64,000 bases of DNA from Acidisphaera sp. S103 (GCF_009765975.1 NZ_LMUJ01000108.1:58952-122951), one strand, 5' to 3'. Counted from the first letter of the stretch, positions 8,291 to 16,637 are shown. Made by a program: numbers and translations. The notes: generated by a model not told the origin, from the letters alone.

Positions 8291-8793
8291 GCTATGCCAA
8301 CCCCTATCTGGATGATGGTTTCCTGACCGGCGGCGTCATGTCGCGCCGCTGCGTGGCCTGGGTGTTCGATGTCTTCCTGATCGCCCTGCTGGTCTGGGTC
8401 CTGTGGTGGATCCTGGTGATGTTCGGGCTGCTGACCCTCGGCCTGGGCTTCGGAGCCATGAGCATCCTGCCATTCGTGCCGTTCTGTTATCATTTCCTCT
8501 CCCTGCTGGGATCGTCCAGTGCCACGCCCGGGCAGCAGATGACGGGACTGACAGTACGGCGCGATTACGACATGGGGCCGCCGACGGCGGTGCAGGCGTT
8601 GGTCTCGGTTCTCTTGTTCTACCTGACGCTGGCGACCTCGGGCCTGTTGCTGGTGGTGGCGCTATTCACCCGGCGGCACCGCACGCTGCACGACCTTGTG
8701 AGCGGGCTGGTCGTCGTGCGGGTCAGGGCCATGCGGACATTGACCGAACCGGGCGGAGGCTGGAACATGGGCGGTGGAACGTCCGCCCGATGA
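8287..8793 (+). CDS. RDD family membrane protein
   Basis: 168 residues. The RDD fold is recognisable: an N-terminal SRRCVAWVFDVFLIALLVW helix with the family Arg and Asp (the second D is replaced in part), a second hydrophobic helix at about 43-72, the cytosolic TPGQQMTGLTVRRD segment, a third helix (VLLFYLTLATSGLLLVVALF) and the closing RRHRTLHDLVSG. RDD proteins are integral inner-membrane proteins, some proposed as transporters. It overlaps the upstream hydrolase gene and the downstream bpt gene by 4 bases each. Confidence 0.85.
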   Translation: MSYANPYLDDGFLTGGVMSRRCVAWVFDVFLIALLVWVLWWILVMFGLLTLGLGFGAMSILPFVPFCYHFLSLLGSSSATPGQQMTGLTVRRDYDMGPPTAVQALVSVLLFYLTLATSGLLLVVALFTRRHRTLHDLVSGLVVVRVRAMRTLTEPGGGWNMGGGTSAR

Positions 8794-9572
8794 CCATGTA
8801 CAAACCACACCGCCGGCCGCAATTCTTCTACACGACGGCTCCCCTGCCCTGCCCGTATCTGGCGGGACGCACTGAACGCAAGGTGGTGACCGAGATCGTC
8901 GGCCCGGACGCCGAGGCGTTGCACGACCGGTTATCCCGAGCCGGATTCCGCCGCAGCCACAACATCGCCTACGCGCCAGTGTGCCCGTCGTGCCAGGCGT
9001 GCGTGCCGATTCGGATTCCGGTGAACGGGTTCCAGCCGGATCGCACGTTGCGCCGCATCGCCAAGGCGAATGCCGGCCTGGAAGGTTATCGCGTCCCCGC
9101 TCGGGCCACCGCCGAACAATACCAACTGTTCCAGCGTTACCAGCAGGTGCGTCACGGCGACGGCGACATGGCGAGCATGAGCTTCTACGACTATCGCGCG
9201 ATGGTCGAGGACACACCGATCGAAACATTCATCATCGAGTTCCGCGACGAGCAGGACCGGTTGTTGAGCGCCTGCCTTGCCGACAAACTGGGGGATGGGC
9301 TGTCGGCGGTGTACAGCTTCTTCGCCCCGGCGCTGGAAAAACGCTCGCTTGGCACATTCGCCGTTCTATGGCTGATCGCTCGGGCTCGGGCGTTGGGACT
9401 GCCATACGTCTATCTGGGCTACTGGGTGCCGGAGAGCCGCAAGATGGCCTACAAGGCCAGGTTCCGCCCCAGTGAGGTGCTGGTGAACGGAACGTGGCGG
9501 GTGCTGACGGATGGCGAAATCGCCGGTGAGGCCGCGACCGAGGTCGCAATGGTGTCGGAATCGGCGGATTGA
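8790..9572 (+). CDS. bpt: Bacterial arginyl/leucyl-tRNA-protein transferase (Bpt, Ate-like)
   Basis: 260 residues from ATG 8790, which overlaps the RDD stop as ATGA. Both domains are visible: the N-terminal Cys-containing domain (FFYTTAPLPCPYLAGRTERK, then HNIAYAPVCPSCQACVPIRI) and the C-terminal GNAT-like domain (MSFYDYRAMVEDTP, CLADKLGDGLSAVYSFFAP, YLGYWVPESRKMAYKARFRP). Bpt adds Leu from Leu-tRNA to proteins with N-terminal Asp or Glu, making them N-degron substrates for ClpS/ClpAP. The N-terminal four-Cys cluster may bind a metal or Fe-S cofactor, as reported for eukaryotic Ate1. Coupling to RDD and hydrolase genes gives no functional hint. Confidence 0.9.
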   Translation: MTMYKPHRRPQFFYTTAPLPCPYLAGRTERKVVTEIVGPDAEALHDRLSRAGFRRSHNIAYAPVCPSCQACVPIRIPVNGFQPDRTLRRIAKANAGLEGYRVPARATAEQYQLFQRYQQVRHGDGDMASMSFYDYRAMVEDTPIETFIIEFRDEQDRLLSACLADKLGDGLSAVYSFFAPALEKRSLGTFAVLWLIARARALGLPYVYLGYWVPESRKMAYKARFRPSEVLVNGTWRVLTDGEIAGEAATEVAMVSESAD

Positions 9573-9587
9573 ACCGTCCTGGCCGCC

Positions 9588-10217
9588 ATGCCCGACCCTG
9601 ATTGGCTAATTTGGGCGCGTGAGGTCCAGGCCATTGCGCAGACCGGCCTGACGTTCAGCAAAGACCCCTACGATCTGGATCGTTTCACCGCCCTGCGCCG
9701 CCTGGCCGCTCGGATCATGGCCGACCACACGGGCGCCGATCTGGGGCGGATCGAGGGATTGTTCGATACCGAAACAGGCTATGCCACCCCAAAAGTCGGC
9801 GTGCGTGCCGCGGTGTTCGATACGTCGGGGCGCATCCTGATGGTGCGCGAAACGGCCGACGAAAACCGTTGGACGCTCCCTGGCGGATGGGCGGATGTGA
9901 ACCAGACTCCGGCACAATCGGTGGTGCGGGAAGTCTTCGAGGAGTCCGGCTACGACGTCCGGGCGGTGAAACTGGCGGCGGTATGGGATCGTTCGCGTCA
10001 CACCCATCCTCCGACGGCGTTTTCCGTGGTGCGGCTGTTTTTCATCTGCGCGCTGGAAGGTGGCTCACCGCGCACCAGCCTGGAAACCAGCGAGGTGGCC
10101 TGGTTCCCCGAGACCGACGTGCCGGCAAACCTATCGCTGCGCCGAACGCTGCCCCATCACATCAGCCGAATGTTCGCGCATTGGCGAGACCCGGCATTGG
10201 CAACGGAATTCGACTAG
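9588..10217 (+). CDS. NUDIX hydrolase with N-terminal extension
   Basis: 209 residues. The first 65 form the helical N-domain often seen in YjhB-like NUDIX proteins. The NUDIX box spans about residues 102-124: GGWADVNQTPAQ then REVFEESGYDV, with the metal-binding REVxEE intact and Asn at the usual leading Glu position, as in that subfamily. It should hydrolyse a nucleoside diphosphate linked to another group, possibly ADP-ribose; the substrate is inferred. It starts 15 bases after bpt. Its TAG stop (10215-10217) lies inside the CTAG that begins the downstream MITE-like element. Confidence 0.88.
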   Translation: MPDPDWLIWAREVQAIAQTGLTFSKDPYDLDRFTALRRLAARIMADHTGADLGRIEGLFDTETGYATPKVGVRAAVFDTSGRILMVRETADENRWTLPGGWADVNQTPAQSVVREVFEESGYDVRAVKLAAVWDRSRHTHPPTAFSVVRLFFICALEGGSPRTSLETSEVAWFPETDVPANLSLRRTLPHHISRMFAHWRDPALATEFD

Positions 10218-10346
10218 TGTCCCGAATCTGAAGTTCGCCCGCTCTGGCGAACTTCAGATTCGGGACACTAGCTCTTTGTTTTCAGTGGCCTGCCGATCCC
10301 AGAAATACGTCGTAGAATGCAACGAATTTCTGGAGCAGGACACTAG
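10214..10346. mobile_element. MITE-like 133-bp element with CTAGTGTCC termini
   Basis: The element begins CTAGTGTCC and ends GGACACTAG, giving 9-bp terminal inverted repeats. The left part (10214-10271) is a perfect 26-bp inverted repeat around a 6-base loop, so this part has the same CTAGTGTCC end on both sides. No coding capacity. It lies exactly between convergent genes, and both genes take their TAG stop from its terminal CTAG. Terminal structure and size suggest a non-autonomous relative of a TA- or CTAG-targeting element such as the IS630 group. No transposase is present, so the family is inferred. Confidence 0.55.
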
Positions 10347-10450
10347 AGGGTGGTCGGATCCACGCCCGCCTGAAGGGCCGTCTGCGTCGCCATAACCGAC
10401 ACGATCACGGCACCGAGCATCAGCAGAAAGATGAGACTGAGTTTCGCCAT
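10343..10450 (-). CDS. 35-residue single-pass membrane peptide
   Basis: Short ORF: MAKLSLIFLLMLGAVIVSVM followed by ATQTALQAGVDPTTL. A single hydrophobic helix occupies residues 4-20, with a positive residue at position 3 and a polar tail, consistent with a small inner-membrane or exported protein. A purine-rich GGGGAACGCGG ribosome site sits just before the ATG. The TAG stop is supplied by the CTAG at the right end of the MITE-like element. I do not recognise the family. The ribosome site and composition support it as a real gene, but its size keeps confidence moderate. Confidence 0.5.
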   Translation of the reverse strand: MAKLSLIFLLMLGAVIVSVMATQTALQAGVDPTTL

Positions 10451-10535
10451 CCGCGTTCCCCTTTTTTCGAGAGACCGCCGGATTGATATCGTTGGCAACG
10501 TGATCAGGGCGTGACCGTCGCCGTTAGATATGCAA

Positions 10536-11519
10536 TCACGTTCGACTGACGGTCAGGGCGTCCGGATTGACGACGTTGGTGGGTTTTCCGGCGGCGTAGG
10601 CGTCGATTTGATCGAAGATGTCGGAGAACTGGGTCTGGTACTCCTCTCGCGTGACGTACCCGATGTGCGGGGTACAGATCACCCTATCCATAGTGAGTAG
10701 GGGATGGTTTCCGTTTGTGACAGGTTCTCTCTCGTAGACATCAATAGCCGCCATGCCAGGACGCCCATTCCGCAGCGCCCGCTCCAGCGCCCCCTCTTCA
10801 ATCAGCCCCGCTCGGCTGGTGTTGACCAGGATCGCGGTTGGTTTCATCTGAGCAAGATCTGTGGCCGTAACGATCCCGCGCGTCGGCGGGAACAGGCGCA
10901 GGTGCAACGACAGGACGTCGCTGTCTTCAAAGAACGCCTGCTTGGATGCAGCCGCGGTGTACCCATCCCGGCGAGCCCGTTCCAGCGACGTTTCGTTCGA
11001 CCAGACCAGCACGTTCATGCCGAACGCCCGCCCGTAACCGGCGACAGTCGCACCAATCCTTCCGTATCCGAAAATCCCCAGCGTCTTGTGACGCAGGGAG
11101 GTACCGACGCCGATCTGCCAGGTGCCGGCTTTCAGCGCAGCCATTTGCTGCGGCAACTGGCGCGCTGCAGCCAGGACCAGCGCCCAGGTCAGTTCGGCGG
11201 CGGCATAGGACGGGGTATCAGCATGTTGGCTGGAGGAGACGATAATGCCCTGCCGGGTGCAGGCATCGATGTCGATGTGAGGATAGACACTGCGCTGGCT
11301 GATCAGTTTCAGGTTGGGCAGACGCTCGATCAACGGTCGCTGAATCTTGGTTCGCTCCCGGATCAGCACCAGGGCTTCGGCGTCCTTCAGCCGTTCGGCG
11401 AGGATCGGCGTATCCTGGACGTGATCGTTCCAGATGGTGACGTCATGGCCTTGCAGCCTAGTGAAGCACAGCAAGGTGCGGACGGTGTCGAAATAATCGT
11501 CAAGGATGGTGATGTTCAT
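10536..11519 (-). CDS. D-2-hydroxyacid dehydrogenase family protein
   Basis: 327 residues with the two-lobed fold of D-isomer-specific dehydrogenases. Visible are the Rossmann [20 protein letters not shown] motif at about 148-167, the catalytic Arg in [13 protein letters not shown], the Glu in DVYEREPV and the catalytic His in TPHIGYVT. It should reduce a 2-keto acid with NAD(P)H or run in reverse. Phosphoglycerate dehydrogenase-like members look similar, but no serine-binding ACT domain is present. A second, diverged enzyme of the class is at 30099-31154. Confidence 0.85.
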   Translation of the reverse strand: MNITILDDYFDTVRTLLCFTRLQGHDVTIWNDHVQDTPILAERLKDAEALVLIRERTKIQRPLIERLPNLKLISQRSVYPHIDIDACTRQGIIVSSSQHADTPSYAAAELTWALVLAAARQLPQQMAALKAGTWQIGVGTSLRHKTLGIFGYGRIGATVAGYGRAFGMNVLVWSNETSLERARRDGYTAAASKQAFFEDSDVLSLHLRLFPPTRGIVTATDLAQMKPTAILVNTSRAGLIEEGALERALRNGRPGMAAIDVYEREPVTNGNHPLLTMDRVICTPHIGYVTREEYQTQFSDIFDQIDAYAAGKPTNVVNPDALTVSRT

Positions 11520-11598
11520 TGTCCGACCCCGGCCTATTGAAGGAAGGCACGGACGACCGGTGCCGCGATGGCACCAGCCGTCCAGCCGAAACGAGGGC

Positions 11599-12081
11599 TT
11601 ACTTTTTGGTAGCAGGCATCGCCATGGCCTTACCCTTGGATTTGGCCGGCATCGCCATGGTGTCGGGTTTCACCTGGCCGCGGATTTCGCCGCCCGGATT
11701 CGCCGCGGTGTGGACGTTCACATACCACTTGCCGGCCTCCAGATCGGCGATCTGCGGGTCGGTCAGCGTGGCCTTGCCGGACACCGGACTGGTCGGCGCC
11801 TTGCCGATCGCCACCGCCACGCCAGCGTTCGCACCGGGCGCCGCCGGACCGTGGAAATGGGCGGCGGTGGCAGGACCGGTCAGGCCACCAAAAGTCAGCG
11901 TGTAGTTAAGGGTTTTCGTCGATGTATCGAGCGTGGCCAGCAAATCGCCATAGCCGGTGCTCTTGGTGGGCGGAACCTCCGTCTTCCCGTCAAGCGAGGC
12001 GGTGAAATGCAGCATTGCCGCCGAAGCGGCGGTTGCCAGACTAAGCGTAAGCGCGGTCGCCAGAAGTGAAGCACGCAGCAT
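11599..12081 (-). CDS. Exported CHRD-domain protein
   Basis: 160 residues from ATG 12081, chosen because GGGAGACATCA precedes it; an upstream extension of 24 residues has no such site. A signal peptide ([20 protein letters not shown], cleaved near ASA) is followed by a CHRD domain: [37 protein letters not shown], and the closing [23 protein letters not shown] domains occur in chordin and in many bacterial exported proteins of unknown role. The tail is Lys/Met/Ala-rich ([18 protein letters not shown]), which is unusual and may bind anionic surfaces or metal. Confidence 0.85.
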   Translation of the reverse strand: MLRASLLATALTLSLATAASAAMLHFTASLDGKTEVPPTKSTGYGDLLATLDTSTKTLNYTLTFGGLTGPATAAHFHGPAAPGANAGVAVAIGKAPTSPVSGKATLTDPQIADLEAGKWYVNVHTAANPGGEIRGQVKPDTMAMPAKSKGKAMAMPATKK

Positions 12082-12186
12082 TGATGTCTCCCTTGGGTTT
12101 TTTCCCGCGCCGTCACGGAATGGCAGCAAATACAGTGCGCGGTTCGATATCATTCCAGACTGGCCACGATGCGTCCAGGGGGCGCG

Positions 12187-12420
12187 TTACCTTGGATGCT
12201 CGGCCAACAGGGCTTCGCCGCGCGGTGTCAGTTGAATGCGGACGGGGTGACCGGGGATGTGGACGCGGGTGATAAGATTGGCGTCGATCGCGTCCTCCCA
12301 CACCGTCAGGCGCGGGCAAGAGGTGCGCCACGCGTCCATGACGTCGACGTAGTCTCGGGGTTCGGCCGCGAGCCAGGCGAGGAAATCAAGGGTCAGCGGG
12401 GTCAGGATGTCGGAGGACAT
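12187..12420 (-). CDS. Small hypothetical protein, winged-helix-like
   Basis: 77 residues from ATG 12420 (an in-frame ATG 20 codons upstream is less likely, as that stretch is Cys/Pro-rich). The sequence (LTLDFLAWLAAEPRDYVDVM, AWRTSCPRLTVWEDAIDANL, then IQLTPRGEALLAEH) has a helix pattern and a C-terminal LTPRGEALL, a phrase common at the wing end of small winged-helix proteins. A regulatory or accessory role is possible. It lies between the CHRD gene and the deaminase on the same strand. No family assignment can be made. Confidence 0.5.
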   Translation of the reverse strand: MSSDILTPLTLDFLAWLAAEPRDYVDVMDAWRTSCPRLTVWEDAIDANLITRVHIPGHPVRIQLTPRGEALLAEHPR

Positions 12421-12534
12421 GGCAGGTTTCCATGCAAAACGGCACGGCCAGGATGCCGCCGGGCAGGGTGCGATGTCCAATGCATTCCGATGGATAGTTC
12501 AATACCTTCAGGGTATGGGGGCGATCGGCGGTCC

Positions 12535-13548
12535 TCACCGAAAATTCGCGACATAGGCATCGATTGCAGCCAGCGCACCGGCCACTTCATCGGGGGAGAT
12601 AAAGGCGGCCTTGAAGCTGTTGCGGGCAAGCGTAACAATGTCATCCCGCGACAAGTCCAGGGCGCGTTGGCATGCGATCAGGTTTTCGCTGACATAGCCG
12701 TCGAAATAAGGCGGGTCGTCGGAATTGACCGTGACGTGCACGCCCGCGTCCATTAATGCCTTGAGCGGATGTTGCGCCAGGGACGGAACGACCTTCAACC
12801 TGAAATTCGACAAAGGGCAGACCGTAAGCGGGATTTTCCGTTCGGCCAGATCGCGGACAAGGTCAGGATCACCCAGGCAAGAAATTCCGTGATCGATCCG
12901 ATCGACTCCCAGTTCCAACGCCTGCCGGACGTAAGTGGCAGGCCCCTCTTCGCCGGCGTGAATAGTGGTGCGGAACCCGCGATCCCGGCACGCCCTGAAG
13001 AAATTCTCGAACTTCGACGGCGGATTGCCAACCTCAGCACCGCCCATGCCGATTCCGACAACACGGTCACGCCAGGGCACGATCTGTTCAAGCAGTGCGA
13101 GGGCGTCCGCTTCACTTCGATGACGGTGGGCACTGACCAGAAGAGCGGCACTGATCCGGTGTTTTCGGGCACCATCATCGATCGCGCGCAGAATACCGTT
13201 CATCATTGTGGCAATACCGACGCCGCGTTCGGTAAAGCTTTGCGGGCCGAAGAAAATCTCCGCCCGCGTCACGCCATCCTGATGAGCCCGATCCAGGTAC
13301 GCCGCGGTAACATCGTAAAAATCTTGTTCGTGGATCAGCACCCGGCAACCTTCGAAATAGAGATCGAGAAACGATTGCAGATTGGTGAACTGATAGGCCG
13401 CGCGCAATGCGGCGGCGGTGTCCCAACGCAACTTCAGGCCGTTACGTTGAGCGAGATCCAGCATGAGTTGCGGCTCGATGCTGCCCTCCAGGTGCATGTG
13501 CAGTTCGGCTTTGGGTATGCCCCGGATGAACGCATCGAGGTCTGACAT
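12535..13548 (-). CDS. Adenosine/adenine deaminase
   Basis: 337 residues of the metal-dependent amidohydrolase superfamily. Zinc ligands and catalytic residues are visible: HMHLEGS (HxH), IHAGEEG (His and catalytic Glu), RIDHGISCLGD, and VNSDDPPYF (the Asp pair). The sequence as a whole, with FFGPQSFTERGVG and FENFFRACRDRGF, is closest to the adenine-deaminase (Aah1-like) branch, though databases often call it adenosine deaminase. It feeds purine salvage. The start MSDLD at 13548 gives the usual length; the open frame upstream is overlap with the DUF35 gene. It lies 8 bases after that gene. Confidence 0.85.
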   Translation of the reverse strand: MSDLDAFIRGIPKAELHMHLEGSIEPQLMLDLAQRNGLKLRWDTAAALRAAYQFTNLQSFLDLYFEGCRVLIHEQDFYDVTAAYLDRAHQDGVTRAEIFFGPQSFTERGVGIATMMNGILRAIDDGARKHRISAALLVSAHRHRSEADALALLEQIVPWRDRVVGIGMGGAEVGNPPSKFENFFRACRDRGFRTTIHAGEEGPATYVRQALELGVDRIDHGISCLGDPDLVRDLAERKIPLTVCPLSNFRLKVVPSLAQHPLKALMDAGVHVTVNSDDPPYFDGYVSENLIACQRALDLSRDDIVTLARNSFKAAFISPDEVAGALAAIDAYVANFR

Positions 13549-13556
13549 GTGGCGTC

Positions 13557-13958
13557 TCAAACCAGCGAGAACTTCGGCAGCGTCAGGTCTTCTGATACCG
13601 CATCGAACATCACCTTCACCGGGGCACCCATGCGCAGGTTCTCGGTCTTGTCCGTCAGGTTGCTGACCACGACCGGTCCTTCCTCCAGCCGCACCAGACA
13701 AACCCGATAGGGCAGATCGTCCTTGAACCCATCCCAATACGCCCGGTGCATGTCGATCCAGGATTCCAGCGTTCCCTTCCCCGAGGCTTCGATCCAGTCC
13801 TGATCCCCCGCCAGGCATTTCGGGCAGACCGGTCCCGGCGGAAATCGCGTGTCCCCGCATGAGGGACAATGTTGCAAAAGCAACTTCCCCTCTTTTGCCG
13901 CCGCCCAGAACGGCTTGTTCAACGTATCCAGACGCGGCAGTGGCTTGTTGTAGGTCAT
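13557..13958 (-). CDS. Zn-ribbon OB-fold (DUF35) acyl-CoA-binding protein
   Basis: 133 residues. An N-terminal helix (LNKPFWAAAKEGKLLLQHCP) is followed by a rubredoxin-like zinc ribbon with two CxxC pairs (CPSC and CPKC at about residues 31-49) and an OB-fold domain. DUF35 proteins commonly form obligate complexes with thiolase-like proteins. The partner here is the gene at 13974-15104, which lies 15 bases upstream in the same operon. In the steroid-degradation pair Ltp2-ChsH2 the DUF35 domain is needed for retro-aldol activity, and a similar role is plausible here. Confidence 0.85.
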   Translation of the reverse strand: MTYNKPLPRLDTLNKPFWAAAKEGKLLLQHCPSCGDTRFPPGPVCPKCLAGDQDWIEASGKGTLESWIDMHRAYWDGFKDDLPYRVCLVRLEEGPVVVSNLTDKTENLRMGAPVKVMFDAVSEDLTLPKFSLV

Positions 13959-13973
13959 CGGCTCGTTCCTCCT

Positions 13974-15104
13974 TCAGCCGCGCGTATAGATGATGGACCG
14001 TGTGCAAGGCGTGGACTGCACATATTGCACAACCTCACAGTCGGGAATCTGTCGGGCGCCACACTCACCGCGAAGCTGCCGCACCGCCTCAACGTTCAAG
14101 GCCCATCCTTGCATGTAGGAGTTCGACAGATGCCCGCCATCGGTGTTCACCGGCAGTCGCCCGCCCAGACTCAAAGCCCCATCCTCCACGAACGCACCTG
14201 ACTCGCCCTGCCCGCAAAAACCCAGCCCCTCCAGGCTGAACAACACGGTCGGCGAGAAATTGTCGTAGCACATCAGCGCATCGACATCCTTGTGCGTCAC
14301 CCCGGCCATCTCATACGCCTGTTTGCCGGCGGCACTGATCGCGGGATACCAGAAATCCATGTCGAAATTGGCGATCGACGACGGGCTATAGGTGTCCTGC
14401 GCACCCCAGCCGGAGATCAGAACAGGCGGTTTGGCAAAATCTTTCGCGCGTTCCTTGGACGTCAGGATCAGGCAGACGGCGCCGTCGTTGATCAGGCAGT
14501 AATCCAGCAGCCGCAACGGTGCGGTGATAAAACGGGCGCTCTCGTGATCCTCGATGGTAATGGGATTGCGCATCACCGCGTCGGGATTCAGGCACGCGTG
14601 ATAGCGGATCGACACCGAAACCTCCGCCAGTTGCCGCGTGGTGGTGCCATACATCTCCATATGCCGGCGGAACGCCATCGCATGCGCCGCGCCCGGTGAG
14701 GTGAACCCCCACGGGTCCCAGGTACCCGGGCTCTCGTCGCCGCCATAGTTCACCCGCCGGGACCGCCCGATATTCGCATAAAGCAGCGCCGCATAATCGC
14801 ACTGGCCGGAGGCGATCGCCGCGGCGGCCTCGATGATGCCCATGCCGGACATGCGGCCGTGGCCGGGCAGCGTGATGGTCCAGCGCGGGTTGATGCCCAG
14901 AACCTCCCCCATGCGCGCATAATACGGAATACGCGATACAAGTAGGCCGTCGACCTTGTTCTTGTCGATCCCGCAATCGTTCACCGCGTTACGGAACGCG
15001 TGTGCGGCCAGGCCATAATCGTCGATCTCGGGGAAGTTGCCATACTTCGTGTTGCCAACGCCGATAACGGCGATTTTGTCCTTAAGTTCGTTCAGGTCGT
15101 ACAT
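13974..15104 (-). CDS. Thiolase-superfamily protein lacking the catalytic Cys/His, DUF35 partner
   Basis: 376 residues from ATG 15104. The thiolase fold is recognisable (IAVIGVGNTKYG, EAAAAIASGQCDYAALLY, DYCLINDGAVCLILTSKERA, ALMCYDNFSPTVLFSLEGLG, LPVNTDGGHLSNSY). The nucleophile loop that should contain a reactive Cys reads HGRMSGMGI. The usual GHPxGA His motif reads NSYMQG. So it probably does not cleave beta-ketoacyl-CoA like a thiolase. Loss of these residues with a DUF35 partner is the arrangement of Ltp2-type acyl-CoA retro-aldolases, so an acyl-CoA lyase role is the best guess. It may also be a non-catalytic carrier. AGGAACC precedes the start. Confidence 0.75.
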   Translation of the reverse strand: MYDLNELKDKIAVIGVGNTKYGNFPEIDDYGLAAHAFRNAVNDCGIDKNKVDGLLVSRIPYYARMGEVLGINPRWTITLPGHGRMSGMGIIEAAAAIASGQCDYAALLYANIGRSRRVNYGGDESPGTWDPWGFTSPGAAHAMAFRRHMEMYGTTTRQLAEVSVSIRYHACLNPDAVMRNPITIEDHESARFITAPLRLLDYCLINDGAVCLILTSKERAKDFAKPPVLISGWGAQDTYSPSSIANFDMDFWYPAISAAGKQAYEMAGVTHKDVDALMCYDNFSPTVLFSLEGLGFCGQGESGAFVEDGALSLGGRLPVNTDGGHLSNSYMQGWALNVEAVRQLRGECGARQIPDCEVVQYVQSTPCTRSIIYTRG

Positions 15105-15177
15105 GCGGTTCCTCCGTGGGAGGGATGATACAGGGGGTGGAGGTTGGGGCCAAATGGGGAAGCACAGCCGCGCGGGG

Positions 15178-15201
15178 ATGGCCGGGGCTTTGCCCGGCCA
15201 T
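15178..15201. repeat. REP-like hairpin
   Basis: ATGGCCGGG / CCCGGCCAT, 9-bp perfect arms with a 6-base loop, flanked by GACGAT. It has the same core as the element at 5233 and 57651. It lies between the BKACE gene and the thiolase-like gene, so it could attenuate read-through. Confidence 0.6.
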
Positions 15202-15247
15202 GACGATAGGGTAACGGTGTGGTCGCCGCGACAGGCCGCTTGAGCGG

Positions 15248-16174
15248 TCAGAAGCCGACGCGGTCGCCGCCTTTCAGGTTCAGCATTTCGCGGGCCTCGG
15301 CGGGGGTGGCGATTTCCAGGCTGAGGTCTTCGAGGATGCGGCGGATTTTGGCGACTTGTTCGGCGTTGCTTTTCGCGAGTTGGCCTTTGCCGATGTAGAG
15401 ACTGTCCTCCAGCCCGACGCGGACGTTGCCGCCGTGGATGCCGGCCATGGTGGTGAAGGCCATCTGGTGGCGGCCGGCGGCGAGGACGGACCAGACGTAT
15501 TGGTCGCCGAACAGGCGGTCGGCGGTTTCCTTGGCAAACAGCAGGTTGCGTGGGTCGGCGCCGATGCCGCCGGTGATGCCGAAGATGGACTGGACGAACA
15601 GCGGTGGCTCGACGATGCCGTGATCGAGGCAGTAGGCCAGGTTGTAGAGGTGGCCGATGTCGTAACATTCGTATTCAAATTTGGTGCCGTGGCCTTTACC
15701 GAGCCGTTCGACGATGCCGGCTATGTCTTTGAAGGTGTTGCGGAAGATGAAGTTGTCGGTGGCGTCCAGGTAGGGTTTTTCCCACGGGAACTTCCACTGC
15801 TTGATGCGGTTGCCGGCCTGGGAGATGTTGAAGTTCATGCTGCCCATGTTGAGGCTGCACATCTCCGGCTTGGCGACCAGCGGGGCGGCGAGGCGTTCGT
15901 CCAGCGTCATGGTCAGGCCGCCGCCGGTGGTGATGTTGATCACCGCGTCGGTACTCTGCTTGATGGTGGGCAGGAACTGCATGAACACGGCCGGATCGGG
16001 GGTCGGCGAGCCGTCGACCGGGTTGCGGGCGTGCAGGTGGATGATGGCGGCGCCGGCCTCGGCGGCCTCGATGGAGGAGCGGGCGATTTCCTCCGGCGTG
16101 ATCGGCAGGTACTCCGACATGCTGGGGGTGTGGATGGCACCGGTGACGGCGCAACTGATGATGATCTTGGCCAT
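15248..16174 (-). CDS. BKACE (3-keto-5-aminohexanoate cleavage) enzyme
   Basis: 308 residues from ATG 16174 (TTTCCTCCGCGG complement gives a GGAGGAAA site just upstream; the longer open frame adds 43 Pro-rich residues and is rejected). Family residues are clear: ISCAVTGAIHTPSMS, the metal-binding HLHARNP (HxH), INITTGGG, NMGSMNF, FGITGGIGADPRNL and GNVRVGLEDSLY. Members condense a beta-keto acid with acetyl-CoA to give acetoacetate and a new CoA thioester. The keto-acid substrate varies by subgroup. The gene leads the same-strand catabolic group with the thiolase-like/DUF35 pair. Confidence 0.9.
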   Translation of the reverse strand: MAKIIISCAVTGAIHTPSMSEYLPITPEEIARSSIEAAEAGAAIIHLHARNPVDGSPTPDPAVFMQFLPTIKQSTDAVINITTGGGLTMTLDERLAAPLVAKPEMCSLNMGSMNFNISQAGNRIKQWKFPWEKPYLDATDNFIFRNTFKDIAGIVERLGKGHGTKFEYECYDIGHLYNLAYCLDHGIVEPPLFVQSIFGITGGIGADPRNLLFAKETADRLFGDQYVWSVLAAGRHQMAFTTMAGIHGGNVRVGLEDSLYIGKGQLAKSNAEQVAKIRRILEDLSLEIATPAEAREMLNLKGGDRVGF

Positions 16175-16366
16175 GGCGTTTCCTCCGCGGATTCGGTGCG
16201 GCGGACTTTGCCGCAGGCGGGGCGGGAGGGCCAGGGGGTGGGGTTGGGGTGCGTCAGGTTGGAATTCTGGCGGACGCGATGGGCTGTAGGTGAGTTGAGG
16301 CACCGACCTTCTGGTAATTGCGCGCGACCTGTAGCGTGCGGGGCTGGCTTGCGCTCATTGGCTGAG

Positions 16367-16632
16367 CCAGTCGTTGACACTACGTCCGACTTTGCCGAGC
16401 TGATGCTCGCCTTGTCTGGTGTAGTCGCCAAGCTTCAACTCCACCGCGTCATGGACGTACCGCGCGCAGCCGGGTCGATGCGAAGACCAGGGGTGTGAAG
16501 TTTGGGCGCAAGCCGATTCTGACCCCGCACCAGCAGAAGGAGGCGCGCAAGCGGGTCGAAACAGGCGAGTCGCGGCGCAGTGTTGCCCGCGGCTACAATG
16601 TCAGCCAAACCACGATCTCGAGACTGCGATAG
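16367..16632 (+). pseudogene. Resolvase/invertase fragment with frameshift
   Basis: Two frames together give the C-terminal half of a serine recombinase: DTTSDFAELMLALSGVVAKL (end of the catalytic domain and the long helix), then after a shift near 16465-16475 RVDAKTRGVKFGRKPILTPH, QQKEARKRVETGES and the helix-turn-helix RRSVARGYNVSQTTISRLR. The N-terminal domain with the catalytic Ser is missing. This resembles the Tn3/Hin resolvase group. It is not functional and marks a former mobile element. Confidence 0.7.
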
Positions 16633-16637
16633 GACTG

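Noticed and set aside
10214-10271. Simple rho-independent terminator instead of mobile element
   Set aside because: The hairpin has no T-run and its end repeats at 10338-10346, which a plain terminator would not need. A terminator function in addition is still possible.
15356-16498. Plus-strand open frame of 380 codons opposite the BKACE gene
   Set aside because: The first part is antisense to BKACE. Only its last 40 codons are meaningful, as part of the resolvase fragment.
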